The notes below the pieces were generated by a model, which was not told the origin of the DNA, ran no database searches, and saw nothing but the letters and a program-made list of their open reading frames with translations. This document shows, piece after piece, positions 46,084 through 54,837 of a DNA stretch of 64,000 nucleotides (position 1 is its first letter; the number at the start of each line of letters is the position of its first letter). This DNA is from Winogradskyella psychrotolerans (GTDB lineage Bacteria; Bacteroidota; Bacteroidia; Flavobacteriales; Flavobacteriaceae), in the NCBI RefSeq assembly GCF_018860565.1, contig NZ_JAHKPS010000013.1, positions 184,413 to 248,412 on the forward strand, read 5' to 3'. The translations under genes and the position numbers were made by a program.

Positions 46084-47277
46084 ATGAAAACAGCATATAT
46101 AGTAAAAGCATACAGAACCGCAGTTGGTAAAGCACCAAAAGGCGTGTTCCGTTTTAAAAGAACAGATGAATTGGCAGCAGAAACCATCAAGTATATGATG
46201 AAGGAATTGCCAGGTTTAGACCCAAAGCGTATTGACGATGTTATTGTTGGTAACGCAATGCCAGAAGGTTCTCAAGGATTAAATATGGCACGTTTAATCT
46301 CTTTAATGGGATTAGAGATTGTGGATGTTCCCGGAGTAACTGTCAACCGTTTTTGCTCTTCTGGAGTAGAAACCATTGGTATGGCAACTGCAAAAATACA
46401 AGCCGGAATGGCAGATTGTATTATTGCTGGTGGAGCAGAAAGCATGAGTGCGGTGCCAATGACAGGTTTTAAGCCAGAATTGAATTACGACGCTATTGTA
46501 AAAGCAGGTCACGAAGATTATTATTGGGGCATGGGAAATACGGCTGAAGCTGTTGCAAAACAGTTCAACGTATCTCGTGAAGATCAAGATGAATTCGCCT
46601 ACAATTCGCACATGAAAGCGTTAAGAGCGCAAGCTGAAAACCGTTTTCAAGATCAAATAGTACCAATTGAAGTTGAGCAAACGTACATTGATGCGAACGG
46701 AAAGAAAGCTACAAAATCTTATACAGTTACTAAAGATGAAGGCCCTCGTGCAGGAACAAGTAAAGAAGCTTTAGCAAAACTTAGAGCAGTATTTGCTGCA
46801 GGAGGTAGTGTTACTGCTGGTAACTCATCACAAATGAGTGATGGAGCTGCTTTTGTAATGGTAATGAGTGAAGACATGGTGAAGGAATTAGGTTTAGAGC
46901 CAATTGCAAGAATGGTAAACTATGCTGCAGCAGGTGTTGAACCTCGTATTATGGGAATTGGCCCAGTTAAAGCAATTCCAAAAGCATTAAAACAAGCAGG
47001 ATTAAAACAAGATGATTTAAGTTTAATTGAATTAAACGAAGCATTTGCATCTCAATCTTTAGCGGTAATCAGAGAACTAGATTTAAACCCAGATATTATT
47101 AACGTTAATGGTGGTGCCATTGCATTAGGTCACCCATTAGGATGTACTGGAGCAAAACTATCGGTACAGTTATTTGATGAAATGCGTAAACAAAATATGC
47201 AAGGTAAATATGGTGCTGTAACCATGTGTGTTGGTACTGGTCAAGGAGCTTGTGGAATATTTGAATTCCTTAATTAA
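46084..47277 (+). CDS. fadA: Acetyl-CoA C-acyltransferase (thiolase)
   Basis: 397 aa thiolase that cleaves 3-ketoacyl-CoA in beta-oxidation. Active-site Cys in NRFCSSGVETIGMA (about 91), catalytic His in GGAIALGHPLGCTGAK and second Cys in CVGTGQGACGIFEF. Lies between the FadN-type gene and the acyl-CoA dehydrogenase gene in the operon. Confidence 0.93.
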   Translation: MKTAYIVKAYRTAVGKAPKGVFRFKRTDELAAETIKYMMKELPGLDPKRIDDVIVGNAMPEGSQGLNMARLISLMGLEIVDVPGVTVNRFCSSGVETIGMATAKIQAGMADCIIAGGAESMSAVPMTGFKPELNYDAIVKAGHEDYYWGMGNTAEAVAKQFNVSREDQDEFAYNSHMKALRAQAENRFQDQIVPIEVEQTYIDANGKKATKSYTVTKDEGPRAGTSKEALAKLRAVFAAGGSVTAGNSSQMSDGAAFVMVMSEDMVKELGLEPIARMVNYAAAGVEPRIMGIGPVKAIPKALKQAGLKQDDLSLIELNEAFASQSLAVIRELDLNPDIINVNGGAIALGHPLGCTGAKLSVQLFDEMRKQNMQGKYGAVTMCVGTGQGACGIFEFLN

Positions 47278-47292
47278 CAATTAAGACCTCAT

Positions 47293-47307
47293 AACCAAGA
47301 GTCAAGA
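47293..47307. repeat. Left inverted repeat of the four-helix-bundle cassette
   Basis: aaccaagagtcaaga; matches the reverse complement of 47689-47703 at 14 of 15 positions. Confidence 0.6.
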
Positions 47308-47337
47308 TTAATAAAAAGACGACAAAGACAATAGACT

Positions 47338-47694
47338 ATGCATAATTTCAAGAAATTAAAAATTTGGAATGAAAGCATGGCATTAGTTTCAGAATCTTAT
47401 AAAATCACTAGGAATTTTCCAGATTTTGAAACTTATGGATTAACGAGTCAAATGAATCGATGCGCTGTATCTATTCCTTCTAATATATCGGAAGGCACAA
47501 GTAAAAGTTCAAACAAACATTTTGCTCAATATTTAGAGTACAGTTTAGGCGCTACTTTTGAATGGAAAACACAACTGAATGTTGCTTTTAATGAAAACTA
47601 TATTTCAGAAGAAAAATTTAAAGAATTAGAAGACAAAATAAAACAAATACAAAAAATGATTTCAAGTTTCAAATCCGGACTTAAGTGGTCTTGA
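47338..47694 (+). CDS. Four-helix-bundle protein (23S rRNA intervening-sequence protein family)
   Basis: 118 aa, all-helical, with the family hallmarks WNESMALVSESYKITRNFP, YGLTSQMNRCAVSIPSNISEG and LEYSLGATFEWKTQLNVA. Related genes occur inside 23S rRNA intervening sequences and as stand-alone genes in Bacteroidota; molecular role uncertain, possibly nucleic-acid binding. It has no link to fatty acid metabolism, interrupts the fad operon, and is flanked by 15-nt inverted repeats, all suggesting insertion as a cassette. Confidence 0.85.
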   Translation: MHNFKKLKIWNESMALVSESYKITRNFPDFETYGLTSQMNRCAVSIPSNISEGTSKSSNKHFAQYLEYSLGATFEWKTQLNVAFNENYISEEKFKELEDKIKQIQKMISSFKSGLKWS

Positions 47695-47703
47695 TTCTTG
47701 GTT
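47689..47703. repeat. Right inverted repeat of the four-helix-bundle cassette
   Basis: tcttgattcttggtt, overlapping the gene's stop codon; complement of the left copy except one base. Confidence 0.6.
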
Positions 47704-47735
47704 CTAGAAATCTTAAAATCTAATAACAAAAAAAA

Positions 47736-49544
47736 ATGGCAGATACAGAAAAAGACATCCTACGTGGAGGTCAGTTCTTAGTAAAAGAAACAAATTGTGA
47801 AGATGTGTTTACTCCTGAAGATTTTTCAGAAGAACAAACCATGATGAAGGCATCCGTAATGGAATTTAACGATCGTGAAATCATACCTCATAAGCCTCGT
47901 TTTGAAGCTAAAGATTATGCATTAACCGAAGAGGTAATGCGTAAAGCTGGTGATATGGGCTTTTTAAGTGTTGCCGTTCCTGAAGCTTATGGCGGGATGG
48001 GAATGGGTTTTGTATCTACAGTATTAACTTGTGATTATATCTCAAGTGGTACAGGTTCTTTTAGTACAGCTTTTGGTGCACACACAGGAATTGGTACTAT
48101 GCCAATTACATTATATGGTACCGAAGAACAAAAACAAAAATACGTTCCTAAACTAGCCTCTGGAGAGTGGTTTGGAGCGTATTGTTTAACAGAACCAGGA
48201 GCTGGATCTGATGCCAATTCTGGTAAAACAACAGCAACGCTTTCAGAAGACGGAAAATCGTATAAAATTAACGGTCAAAAAATGTGGATCTCAAACGCAG
48301 GGTTCTGTAGTTTGATGATTGTTTTTGCTCGTATTGAAGATGATAAAAACATTACAGGTTTCATCGTAGAATATGATGGAGATAATCCTAACGGTATTGT
48401 TTTAGGTGAAGAAGAACACAAATTAGGTATTCGTGCCTCTTCTACGCGTCAAGTATTTTTTAATGATACAGTTGTACCTGTAGAAAATATGTTAGCAGGT
48501 CGTGGTGAAGGTTTTAAAATTGCCATGAATGCGCTTAATGTTGGTCGTATTAAATTGGCTGCGGCTTGTTTAGATTCACAACGTCGTATTTTAACTACTG
48601 CTGTAAACTACGCTAATGAACGTAAACAATTTAAAACTCCTATTGCAAACTTCGGAGCTATTAAAACCAAATTAGCCGAAATGGCAGCTAGTGCTTATGC
48701 TGGTGAATCTGCAACTTACAGAGCTGCAAAAAACATTGAAGATCGCATTGCTTTGCGTGAAGCGGCTGGGAATTCGCATCAAGAAGCAGAACTTAAAGGG
48801 GTTGAAGAATATGCTATTGAATGTTCTATCTTAAAAGTTGCTGTATCTGAAGATGTACAAAATGCTGCAGATGAAGGTATTCAAATTTTTGGTGGTATGG
48901 GATTCTCTGAAGAAACTCCTATGGAGTCGGCTTGGAGAGATGCGCGTATCGCTCGTATATATGAAGGCACTAACGAAATCAACAGAATGTTAGCTGTTGG
49001 TATGTTAGTAAAAAAGGCAATGAAAGGTCATGTAGACTTATTAGGTCCTGCTCAAAAAGTACAAGAAGAATTAATGGGCATCCCGTCTTTTGATACTCCA
49101 GATTATTCTGAATTATTTTCAGAAGAAAAAGAAATGATTAAGAAGCTTAAAAAAGCCTTTTTAATGGTTGCAGGTGGAGCTGTTCAAAAATTTGGACCTC
49201 AACTAGAAGAACACCAACAGTTATTAATTGCTGCTGCAGATATCTTAATTGAAATCTATATGGCAGAATCGGCAATTTTAAGAACAGAGAAAAACGTAAA
49301 ACGTACTAGTGAAGCAGAACAATCTGCACAAATCGCGATGGCGAAATTATATTTATATCACGCTGTAGATATCGTTGAAGAAAAAGGAAAAGAAAGTATT
49401 ATTTCTTTTGCTGAAGGAGACGAACAACGTATGTTATTAATGGGACTTAAGCGTTTTACAAAATATACAAACTATCCAGATATCGTAGATTTACGTATTG
49501 AGATCGCAGAAAAAGTAAAAGCAGAGAATAAGTACTGCTTTTAA
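47736..49544 (+). CDS. Acyl-CoA dehydrogenase
   Basis: 602 aa flavoprotein catalysing the first oxidation step of beta-oxidation. FAD/substrate motifs YCLTEPGAGSDA and KMWISNAGFCS; C-terminal IYEGTNEINRMLAVGML contains the catalytic Glu region. The roughly 150-residue C-terminal extension beyond the core is that of the long ACAD (ACAD9/VLCAD-like) group. Completes the enzyme set of the operon. Confidence 0.92.
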   Translation: MADTEKDILRGGQFLVKETNCEDVFTPEDFSEEQTMMKASVMEFNDREIIPHKPRFEAKDYALTEEVMRKAGDMGFLSVAVPEAYGGMGMGFVSTVLTCDYISSGTGSFSTAFGAHTGIGTMPITLYGTEEQKQKYVPKLASGEWFGAYCLTEPGAGSDANSGKTTATLSEDGKSYKINGQKMWISNAGFCSLMIVFARIEDDKNITGFIVEYDGDNPNGIVLGEEEHKLGIRASSTRQVFFNDTVVPVENMLAGRGEGFKIAMNALNVGRIKLAAACLDSQRRILTTAVNYANERKQFKTPIANFGAIKTKLAEMAASAYAGESATYRAAKNIEDRIALREAAGNSHQEAELKGVEEYAIECSILKVAVSEDVQNAADEGIQIFGGMGFSEETPMESAWRDARIARIYEGTNEINRMLAVGMLVKKAMKGHVDLLGPAQKVQEELMGIPSFDTPDYSELFSEEKEMIKKLKKAFLMVAGGAVQKFGPQLEEHQQLLIAAADILIEIYMAESAILRTEKNVKRTSEAEQSAQIAMAKLYLYHAVDIVEEKGKESIISFAEGDEQRMLLMGLKRFTKYTNYPDIVDLRIEIAEKVKAENKYCF

Positions 49545-49568
49545 AAATTTAGGTTAAGTTGAATGGTT

Positions 49569-49617
49569 AAAAGCCAACACTTCCGATTCATGATTTTCGG
49601 TTGTGTTGGCTTTTTTA
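49569..49617. terminator. Terminator of the fad operon
   Basis: Stem aaaagccaacac / gtgttggctttt (49569-49580 with 49603-49614), with a T run on the + side and an A run on the other; shared with the convergent M56-amidase gene. Confidence 0.85.
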
Positions 49618-49619
49618 AT

Positions 49620-51032
49620 TTAGTTACTCTTTCTAATTTCTTCTAATCCTTCAAAAATTGAAGCTGCTATTTGCTTTTGACGATCCGCATTCATCAAAAC
49701 CTTATGATCCTCTTCATTCGTAATAAATCCGAGTTCTAAAAATACACCAGGACTATTGATATGTCTAAAAATATACATAGGCACTGTTTTAAGTCCGCGA
49801 TTGGTTGAAAATAATTCCATCTGGTTTTCTAATAAAATCTTGCCAAATGCATAAGACTTATCCTTAAACTCGTCTTTGTCGTTGTAGTAAGCCTCTACTC
49901 CATTTGTCAATGGATTTGAATGCGCATTGGCATGTAAACTTACAACTAGATCTGCATTTTGCGTATTAATAAATTCAACACGTTCTTTTAATGTGGTAAA
50001 TGTATCCTCAGTTCTTGTGGTAATAATTCGGATATTATCACTACTTAAAAGAGATAACTGATTAGAAATATTTAAAACAATATCCTTCTCATCTAAATTA
50101 CCAGAATCATGTCCTCCATGACCTGCATCTATAACAACTACGAGCGGTTCTTTTAAGTCTTTGTAAGAACTAAAGACAAAGATGCCCGCAAAAAGTAGGA
50201 TAACAGATATAATGTTTAAAGTTCGTTTGAATACTGATGATTTTGATTGATGTAACATAATAATTCGATTTTTGATTTGAATGAAATTAAATCCGCTGGT
50301 TAGAGGAACGCGGTTTTCCTTTTGTCCTAAATTGATAATGGTATTAGAATAATTTTCAATATCAATGCCTGATAAGACGGACTTTTCATCAGCGATAAAT
50401 TCGTGATTTTGTAAGACTGCTTTCTTATACAACCAGATAAATGGATTAAACCAAAACACACAACTCAATAATTCTAATAGTATAATATCTATCGTATGTA
50501 ATTCTTCACTATGTACAGTTTCATGTGCAATAATACTTTCGTAATCACCTATAGATAGTGCGTTATATTTAGGAATAAATATATAATTGAAAAAACTAGA
50601 CACCATATTAGAGTCCTGAATTTTTATTAGTTTAAGATGGTCTATTGTTTCATATTCCGATCTAGTAAGTTTGTATATCTGAAGTAGATTCTTTGAAAAT
50701 CGAATGATGAATAAAAAAGAAATTAGGCCATAAATAATCTTAACTGGATTGGCACGATAAGGATTAACAATTACCTCCTCTCCTATTGTGACATTATCTA
50801 CAGTATCTATTATAGCGTTTGTCTCAGTAAATTTATCTAACTGAATTTGTGTAATACTTGGAACGGCTTTAAATAGTTCAAATTCTAAAAATGGAGCCAC
50901 AAGACATAGCACCAAAGCGCTTAAAAGAAAAAAACGATTAAACTGAAATGTCTTTTGTTTTCTGAGTAACAAAACATAAAGCACATATGAGCAGCCGAGA
51001 CTAATAATGGTATATACAAAATAACTAATCAT
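49620..51032 (-). CDS. BlaR1-type M56 metalloprotease fused to N-acetylmuramoyl-L-alanine amidase
   Basis: 470 aa. The N-terminal BlaR1/M56 part (1-290) has several transmembrane helices and the zinc protease motif HETVH (His170, Glu171, His174). A last helix (about 273-289) leads to an Amidase_3 domain (296-468) with its zinc and catalytic residues all present: His305 (DAGHGG), Glu315, His367 (SLHANA) and Glu433 (FLELGF). Classical BlaR1 has a penicillin-binding sensor in that place. It overlaps the BlaI gene by 8 nt. Likely senses or acts on peptidoglycan and cleaves the BlaI repressor. Confidence 0.88.
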   Translation of the reverse strand: MISYFVYTIISLGCSYVLYVLLLRKQKTFQFNRFFLLSALVLCLVAPFLEFELFKAVPSITQIQLDKFTETNAIIDTVDNVTIGEEVIVNPYRANPVKIIYGLISFLFIIRFSKNLLQIYKLTRSEYETIDHLKLIKIQDSNMVSSFFNYIFIPKYNALSIGDYESIIAHETVHSEELHTIDIILLELLSCVFWFNPFIWLYKKAVLQNHEFIADEKSVLSGIDIENYSNTIINLGQKENRVPLTSGFNFIQIKNRIIMLHQSKSSVFKRTLNIISVILLFAGIFVFSSYKDLKEPLVVVIDAGHGGHDSGNLDEKDIVLNISNQLSLLSSDNIRIITTRTEDTFTTLKERVEFINTQNADLVVSLHANAHSNPLTNGVEAYYNDKDEFKDKSYAFGKILLENQMELFSTNRGLKTVPMYIFRHINSPGVFLELGFITNEEDHKVLMNADRQKQIAASIFEGLEEIRKSN

Positions 51033-51411
51033 TGGCTTTCTTTTGATCCATTTTCTGCTTTAACAACGCTTGAAGTTCCTCTAATTCTTGCATCGATAAA
51101 TCGGCATTTTTGGCAAAAAACGACGCAAACTGTGCTTTAGAATCATTAAAAAAATGCTGAATCATTCCATTAACTTGTTTCGTAAAATAATCGTTCTTTT
51201 TAAGAATTGGAAAATATTGTTTGTCTCTTCCTAAACGCTCAAACCCTATATATTCTTTATCAGTCATACGTTTCAATAAGGTTGAAATCGTTGTATATGC
51301 AGGCCTTGGCTCAGGAAATTTCTCGACGATGTCTTTCATAAATCCTTTTTCAAGCATCCACAAATACTTCATGATTTGAAGCTCAGATTTATTCAGTTGT
51401 TTTATATCCAC
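51025..51411 (-). CDS. BlaI/MecI-family repressor
   Basis: 128 aa from GTG 51411 (VDIKQLNKSELQIMKYLW). A longer frame starting at 51456 is rejected, because it would run through the operator and promoter. Winged helix with EFPEPRPAYTTISTLLKRM-like recognition helix and C-terminal dimerisation helices. In BlaR1/BlaI systems the M56 protease inactivates this repressor; here the partner is the amidase-fused protease immediately downstream. Confidence 0.88.
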   Translation of the reverse strand: MDIKQLNKSELQIMKYLWMLEKGFMKDIVEKFPEPRPAYTTISTLLKRMTDKEYIGFERLGRDKQYFPILKKNDYFTKQVNGMIQHFFNDSKAQFASFFAKNADLSMQELEELQALLKQKMDQKKAND

Positions 51412-51425
51412 AGTTATAGTTCTAA

Positions 51426-51461
51426 TACTACAAATGTAGTAACAAAGAATTATCATGCAAA
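51426..51461 (-). promoter_or_regulatory. BlaI operator overlapping a full housekeeping promoter
   Basis: Perfect dyad TACTACA-AA-TGTAGTA (51426-51441), the classic BlaI/MecI operator form. On the minus strand the -7 TACATTTG (51431-51438) sits inside the dyad and the -33 TTTG (51458-51461) is 19 nt upstream, so repressor binding should block polymerase directly. It is also 60 nt from the divergent gene at 51502. Confidence 0.85.
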
Positions 51462-51501
51462 TTATTTATAAATTTATATCTTTAAAAAAAACTTTTATAA
51501 A

Positions 51502-53100
51502 ATGCGATACATCCTAACTATCTTATGTTTAATACCTGTTTTGGCATTTTCTCAGTCCAACACCGAAATATTCTTAGGAGATATAACAACAGCGAACTCA
51601 AAAATTAAATTGAGTAATGTTAAAAACATTTCTAACAACGAAGGCTACGACAATCAACCTTCTTTTTTAGATGAGCGTTATATTGTTTTTGCGTCAACAA
51701 GAGCTGGACAAACCGATATTGCAAAATATGATACACGTTATAATGGCAAAATCTGGATTAATTTTACTGATGGTAGCGAGTATTCACCTCTAAGAATCCC
51801 AAATCAACAAGAATTTTCTGCTGTACGCTTAGATAAAGACGGAAAACAACGCTTGTATGCTTATAATTTAAGTAATGGTGAATCTAATCTCCTTATTAAA
51901 GACTTAGTCGTTGCATATTACACTTGGGCTGATGAAGAAACTGTTGTATCTGCCGTAATAGAGGACGAAAAACTTAATCTTTATGTCACAAATATCATCA
52001 GTGGTATAAGTACAAAATATGCTTCAAATGTTGGACGTTCATTTCACAAAATTCCGAATTCCGATTTAGTCAGTTTTATTTCAAAAACTAATGCAAACCA
52101 ATGGCAAATAAAATCACTAAACCCTAAAACAGGTAAGATTAAACTTATCGCTAATACCCTAAAAAATGTAGAAGATATTTGTTGGTTAGATAGTAAAACC
52201 TTGCTTTTAGGCAAAGACAATATTCTATATAAATTAAGACTACAACGTGATAATAATTGGAAAAAAATAGCAGATTTATCAACTAACGGCATTACAAAAA
52301 TAACGCGTTTAGCAACAAATGTTTCTGGGACAAAATTACTTTTAGCAGGAGACATTCCTGCAGATAATTCAGCAATAGAAACTCCGGAAGAAACCACTAA
52401 GGAGAATACTGAAGCTGAAATCATAGCAATGGAGAAAGCAGCTGCTAAAATTGTACAAAAATATATTGATCCCTATAACAATAGAAAGTTAGATGAACTT
52501 GCCTTTGCTTTCGATGCCAATGTTATTGTTAACAGATTTCCTAGAGCTAAAATGTACTCTGGCCGTACTACATTAAGAGAAAGTTACAAGCAATTTTTTA
52601 AGAAAAACGAAAAATCAAGTGTCAAGGTTATCAATAGAATGACACATAAAAATATGGTTGTAGATGAAGAATTAGTGACTATAAATAACACAACCAATAG
52701 ACAAGTTACAATTTATGAAACTGATGCTGATAATATTAACGTCGTGACATATATTAGCAACTCTAAAACAAATTCTAACCCAGAGTATATTGTAAACGAC
52801 CAATTAGAAGCCTATAACAACAGAGACATTAATGGTTTTACAAAAACTTATACCAATGATGTTATGCTATTTTCGTTTCCATATACTCTAAACTCTGAAG
52901 GACAAGACGCCTTAAAAAAGCAATATGCTTCTTTTTTTAAAAGCACACCCGATTTAAACACAGAAATAGTTAATAGAATTGTAATAGGTAATAAAGTAAT
53001 TGACAAAGAAAAAGTACGTGTAAATGGTAAAATCATTTATGCCATTGCTATTTACGAAATTAGAAACGATTTAATTTCTAGAGTTACTTTTATTCAATAA
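51502..53100 (+). CDS. Secreted TolB-like propeller with two tandem SnoaL-like domains
   Basis: 532 aa. Signal peptide (ends AFSQ). PD40/TolB-like propeller (about 30-300; NQPSFLDERYIVFASTRAGQTDI), then two NTF2/SnoaL-like domains in tandem (about 315-420 and 425-532), each with an AYNNRDI- or PYNNRKLDE-like helix and a VINRM/VNRIV strand. No catalytic role can be assigned. Divergent from BlaI and close enough to be influenced by its operator. Confidence 0.7.
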   Translation: MRYILTILCLIPVLAFSQSNTEIFLGDITTANSKIKLSNVKNISNNEGYDNQPSFLDERYIVFASTRAGQTDIAKYDTRYNGKIWINFTDGSEYSPLRIPNQQEFSAVRLDKDGKQRLYAYNLSNGESNLLIKDLVVAYYTWADEETVVSAVIEDEKLNLYVTNIISGISTKYASNVGRSFHKIPNSDLVSFISKTNANQWQIKSLNPKTGKIKLIANTLKNVEDICWLDSKTLLLGKDNILYKLRLQRDNNWKKIADLSTNGITKITRLATNVSGTKLLLAGDIPADNSAIETPEETTKENTEAEIIAMEKAAAKIVQKYIDPYNNRKLDELAFAFDANVIVNRFPRAKMYSGRTTLRESYKQFFKKNEKSSVKVINRMTHKNMVVDEELVTINNTTNRQVTIYETDADNINVVTYISNSKTNSNPEYIVNDQLEAYNNRDINGFTKTYTNDVMLFSFPYTLNSEGQDALKKQYASFFKSTPDLNTEIVNRIVIGNKVIDKEKVRVNGKIIYAIAIYEIRNDLISRVTFIQ

Positions 53101-53675
53101 TACAACAAAGCGAACTTGAAGATCAAAAAAAGACTGAATCGATAAAAGAACTTTTAGCCACGCTTGACACTAAACTTTCAACCACCAAAGCTTTATTATT
53201 AAAAACACTTCACATACTCGAAAAAAGCTCTGGTCTATATATTAATAAGGATGGCGAAATAGGCTGATGCTATTTTCTAAAGCCAAGTTTTAAATTTAGG
53301 TGATTCGCACCCAAACCGATTCAAATACAATACACAATATCACATCAATATGTGATTGACAGCCGCTATAGATTAAACTATTTTTAAGTAATCCATTACT
53401 CTAAATTAATGAATTATTATACATATATAAATAAAATTAAAATCTATAAAGGGTTAGTCAGTCATTATAATTACTGCTGCCATTGAACAAAGTTTATTCG
53501 AGGTTTCCACACCTACACTAGCTATATTTTTTTATCATTTCAAAAATATCAGCCTAGATATTTAAAAATGTAAGTCGCGCTATTAGTCTTTTAGCAATAG
53601 GACTTATTATTTTGTTTATAACCGGTTTGTACCATGTAATTTTTATATTTACTTGATCATATAAAAACGAGCTCA
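53101..53675. other. 575-base stretch without an intact gene, probably decayed coding sequence
   Basis: A frame open from 53082 to 53269 (+) encodes about 60 residues (QQSELEDQKKTESIKELL and further, ending GEIG) but has no start codon and lies past the stop of the preceding gene. A second short frame near 53565-53655 encodes a hydrophobic stretch of about 25 residues, also without a good start. Both look like remnants. I see no RNA gene or repeat here. Confidence 0.4.
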
Positions 53676-54824
53676 ATGAAACACTTACTGTTCTTACTAA
53701 TTGCTTTTACATTACCAAGTAAAGCACAAACAAGTAAAGTGCTTGAGCCCAAACTAGAAAACATTGCATGGATTGCTGGCACATGGCATGGTGAAGCTTT
53801 TGGTGGCATCACTGAAGAAATCTGGAGCGAACCTTCTGGCGGTTCTATGATGGCAACGTTTAAATTAATTAACGACGGAAAAGTCACCTTCTACGAAATT
53901 GAAGTCATAAGAGAAGTCGAAAATTCATTAATTCTTCAATTAAAACATTTCGGCCCAGATCTTAAAGGCTGGGAAACGAAAGATGAAACCGTTGATTTTC
54001 CTTTAATAGAAATCACAGAAAATAAAGTGGTTTTTGAAGGCATATCCTTTGAAAAAATTTCAGATAGTGAAATGAATGTCTATGTGGATATCGAAGACAA
54101 CGGAAAAACTGAAACCGTAAAATTCAATTACAAAAAAACTTTAAAAAACAGCAAACCACTGAAACAGCTGATTAAAGTTAAACATGCAAAAGAAAACATA
54201 AATATTGATGGTATTGCCAATGAAAGTATTTGGAAAAATTCAGAATGGCATCAACTCGATCAGTTATGGTTAGGTGAAGCCTATACCGCGGACGATTTTA
54301 AAGGACGATACAAGTTATCTTGGACTAAAGATGCCCTTTATCTTTTGGCAGAAATACAAGATGATATTATTACAGACACTCACAAAGACCCTCTTGTAGC
54401 GTGGTGGGACGATGATTGTTTAGAAGTATTTATTGATGAAGACAATAGTGGTGGCGAACATCAATTTAATCATAATGCCTTTGCTTATCATATTGCTTTA
54501 GACGGAAATGTCGTTGATATGTCGACAAAAAGAGAAGGTAAATTATATAATTCACATATAGAATCTAAACGAAACGTTACAGGAAACACCACCTTATGGG
54601 AAGTCAAAATAAAATTATTTAACGATACCTATAAAGACGATATGGATAATCTGCCTACAACCTTACAAGCGAATAAAAACATAGGTTTTGCTCTTGCCTA
54701 CTGTGACAACGACAGTAGTTTAGAACGTGAAAATTTCATAGGGTCAATTCCTGTAGAAGGTGAAGATAAAAATCGTGGTTGGATTGATGCCAATATTTTC
54801 GGAACTTTACAATTAATCGATTAA
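53676..54824 (+). CDS. Secreted DUF6265 protein fused to a CBM9-like sugar-binding domain
   Basis: 382 aa. Signal peptide (ends PSKAQ). N-terminal lipocalin-like DUF6265 domain (about 25-155: LENIAWIAGTWHGEAFGGITEEIWSEPSGGSM). C-terminal CBM9-like jelly roll (about 165-382: VKHAKENINIDGIANESIW, WWDDDCLEVFIDED). CBM9 domains bind sugar reducing ends. The domain pairing is unusual. 13 nt before the M28 peptidase gene, so cotranscribed. Confidence 0.75.
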   Translation: MKHLLFLLIAFTLPSKAQTSKVLEPKLENIAWIAGTWHGEAFGGITEEIWSEPSGGSMMATFKLINDGKVTFYEIEVIREVENSLILQLKHFGPDLKGWETKDETVDFPLIEITENKVVFEGISFEKISDSEMNVYVDIEDNGKTETVKFNYKKTLKNSKPLKQLIKVKHAKENINIDGIANESIWKNSEWHQLDQLWLGEAYTADDFKGRYKLSWTKDALYLLAEIQDDIITDTHKDPLVAWWDDDCLEVFIDEDNSGGEHQFNHNAFAYHIALDGNVVDMSTKREGKLYNSHIESKRNVTGNTTLWEVKIKLFNDTYKDDMDNLPTTLQANKNIGFALAYCDNDSSLERENFIGSIPVEGEDKNRGWIDANIFGTLQLID

Positions 54825-54837
54825 CAACTTCAACATA

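Noticed and set aside
51412..51456. N-terminal extension of BlaI to 51456
   Set aside because: It would be encoded by the operator and -7 box, and adds residues not found in the family; GTG 51411 fits better.
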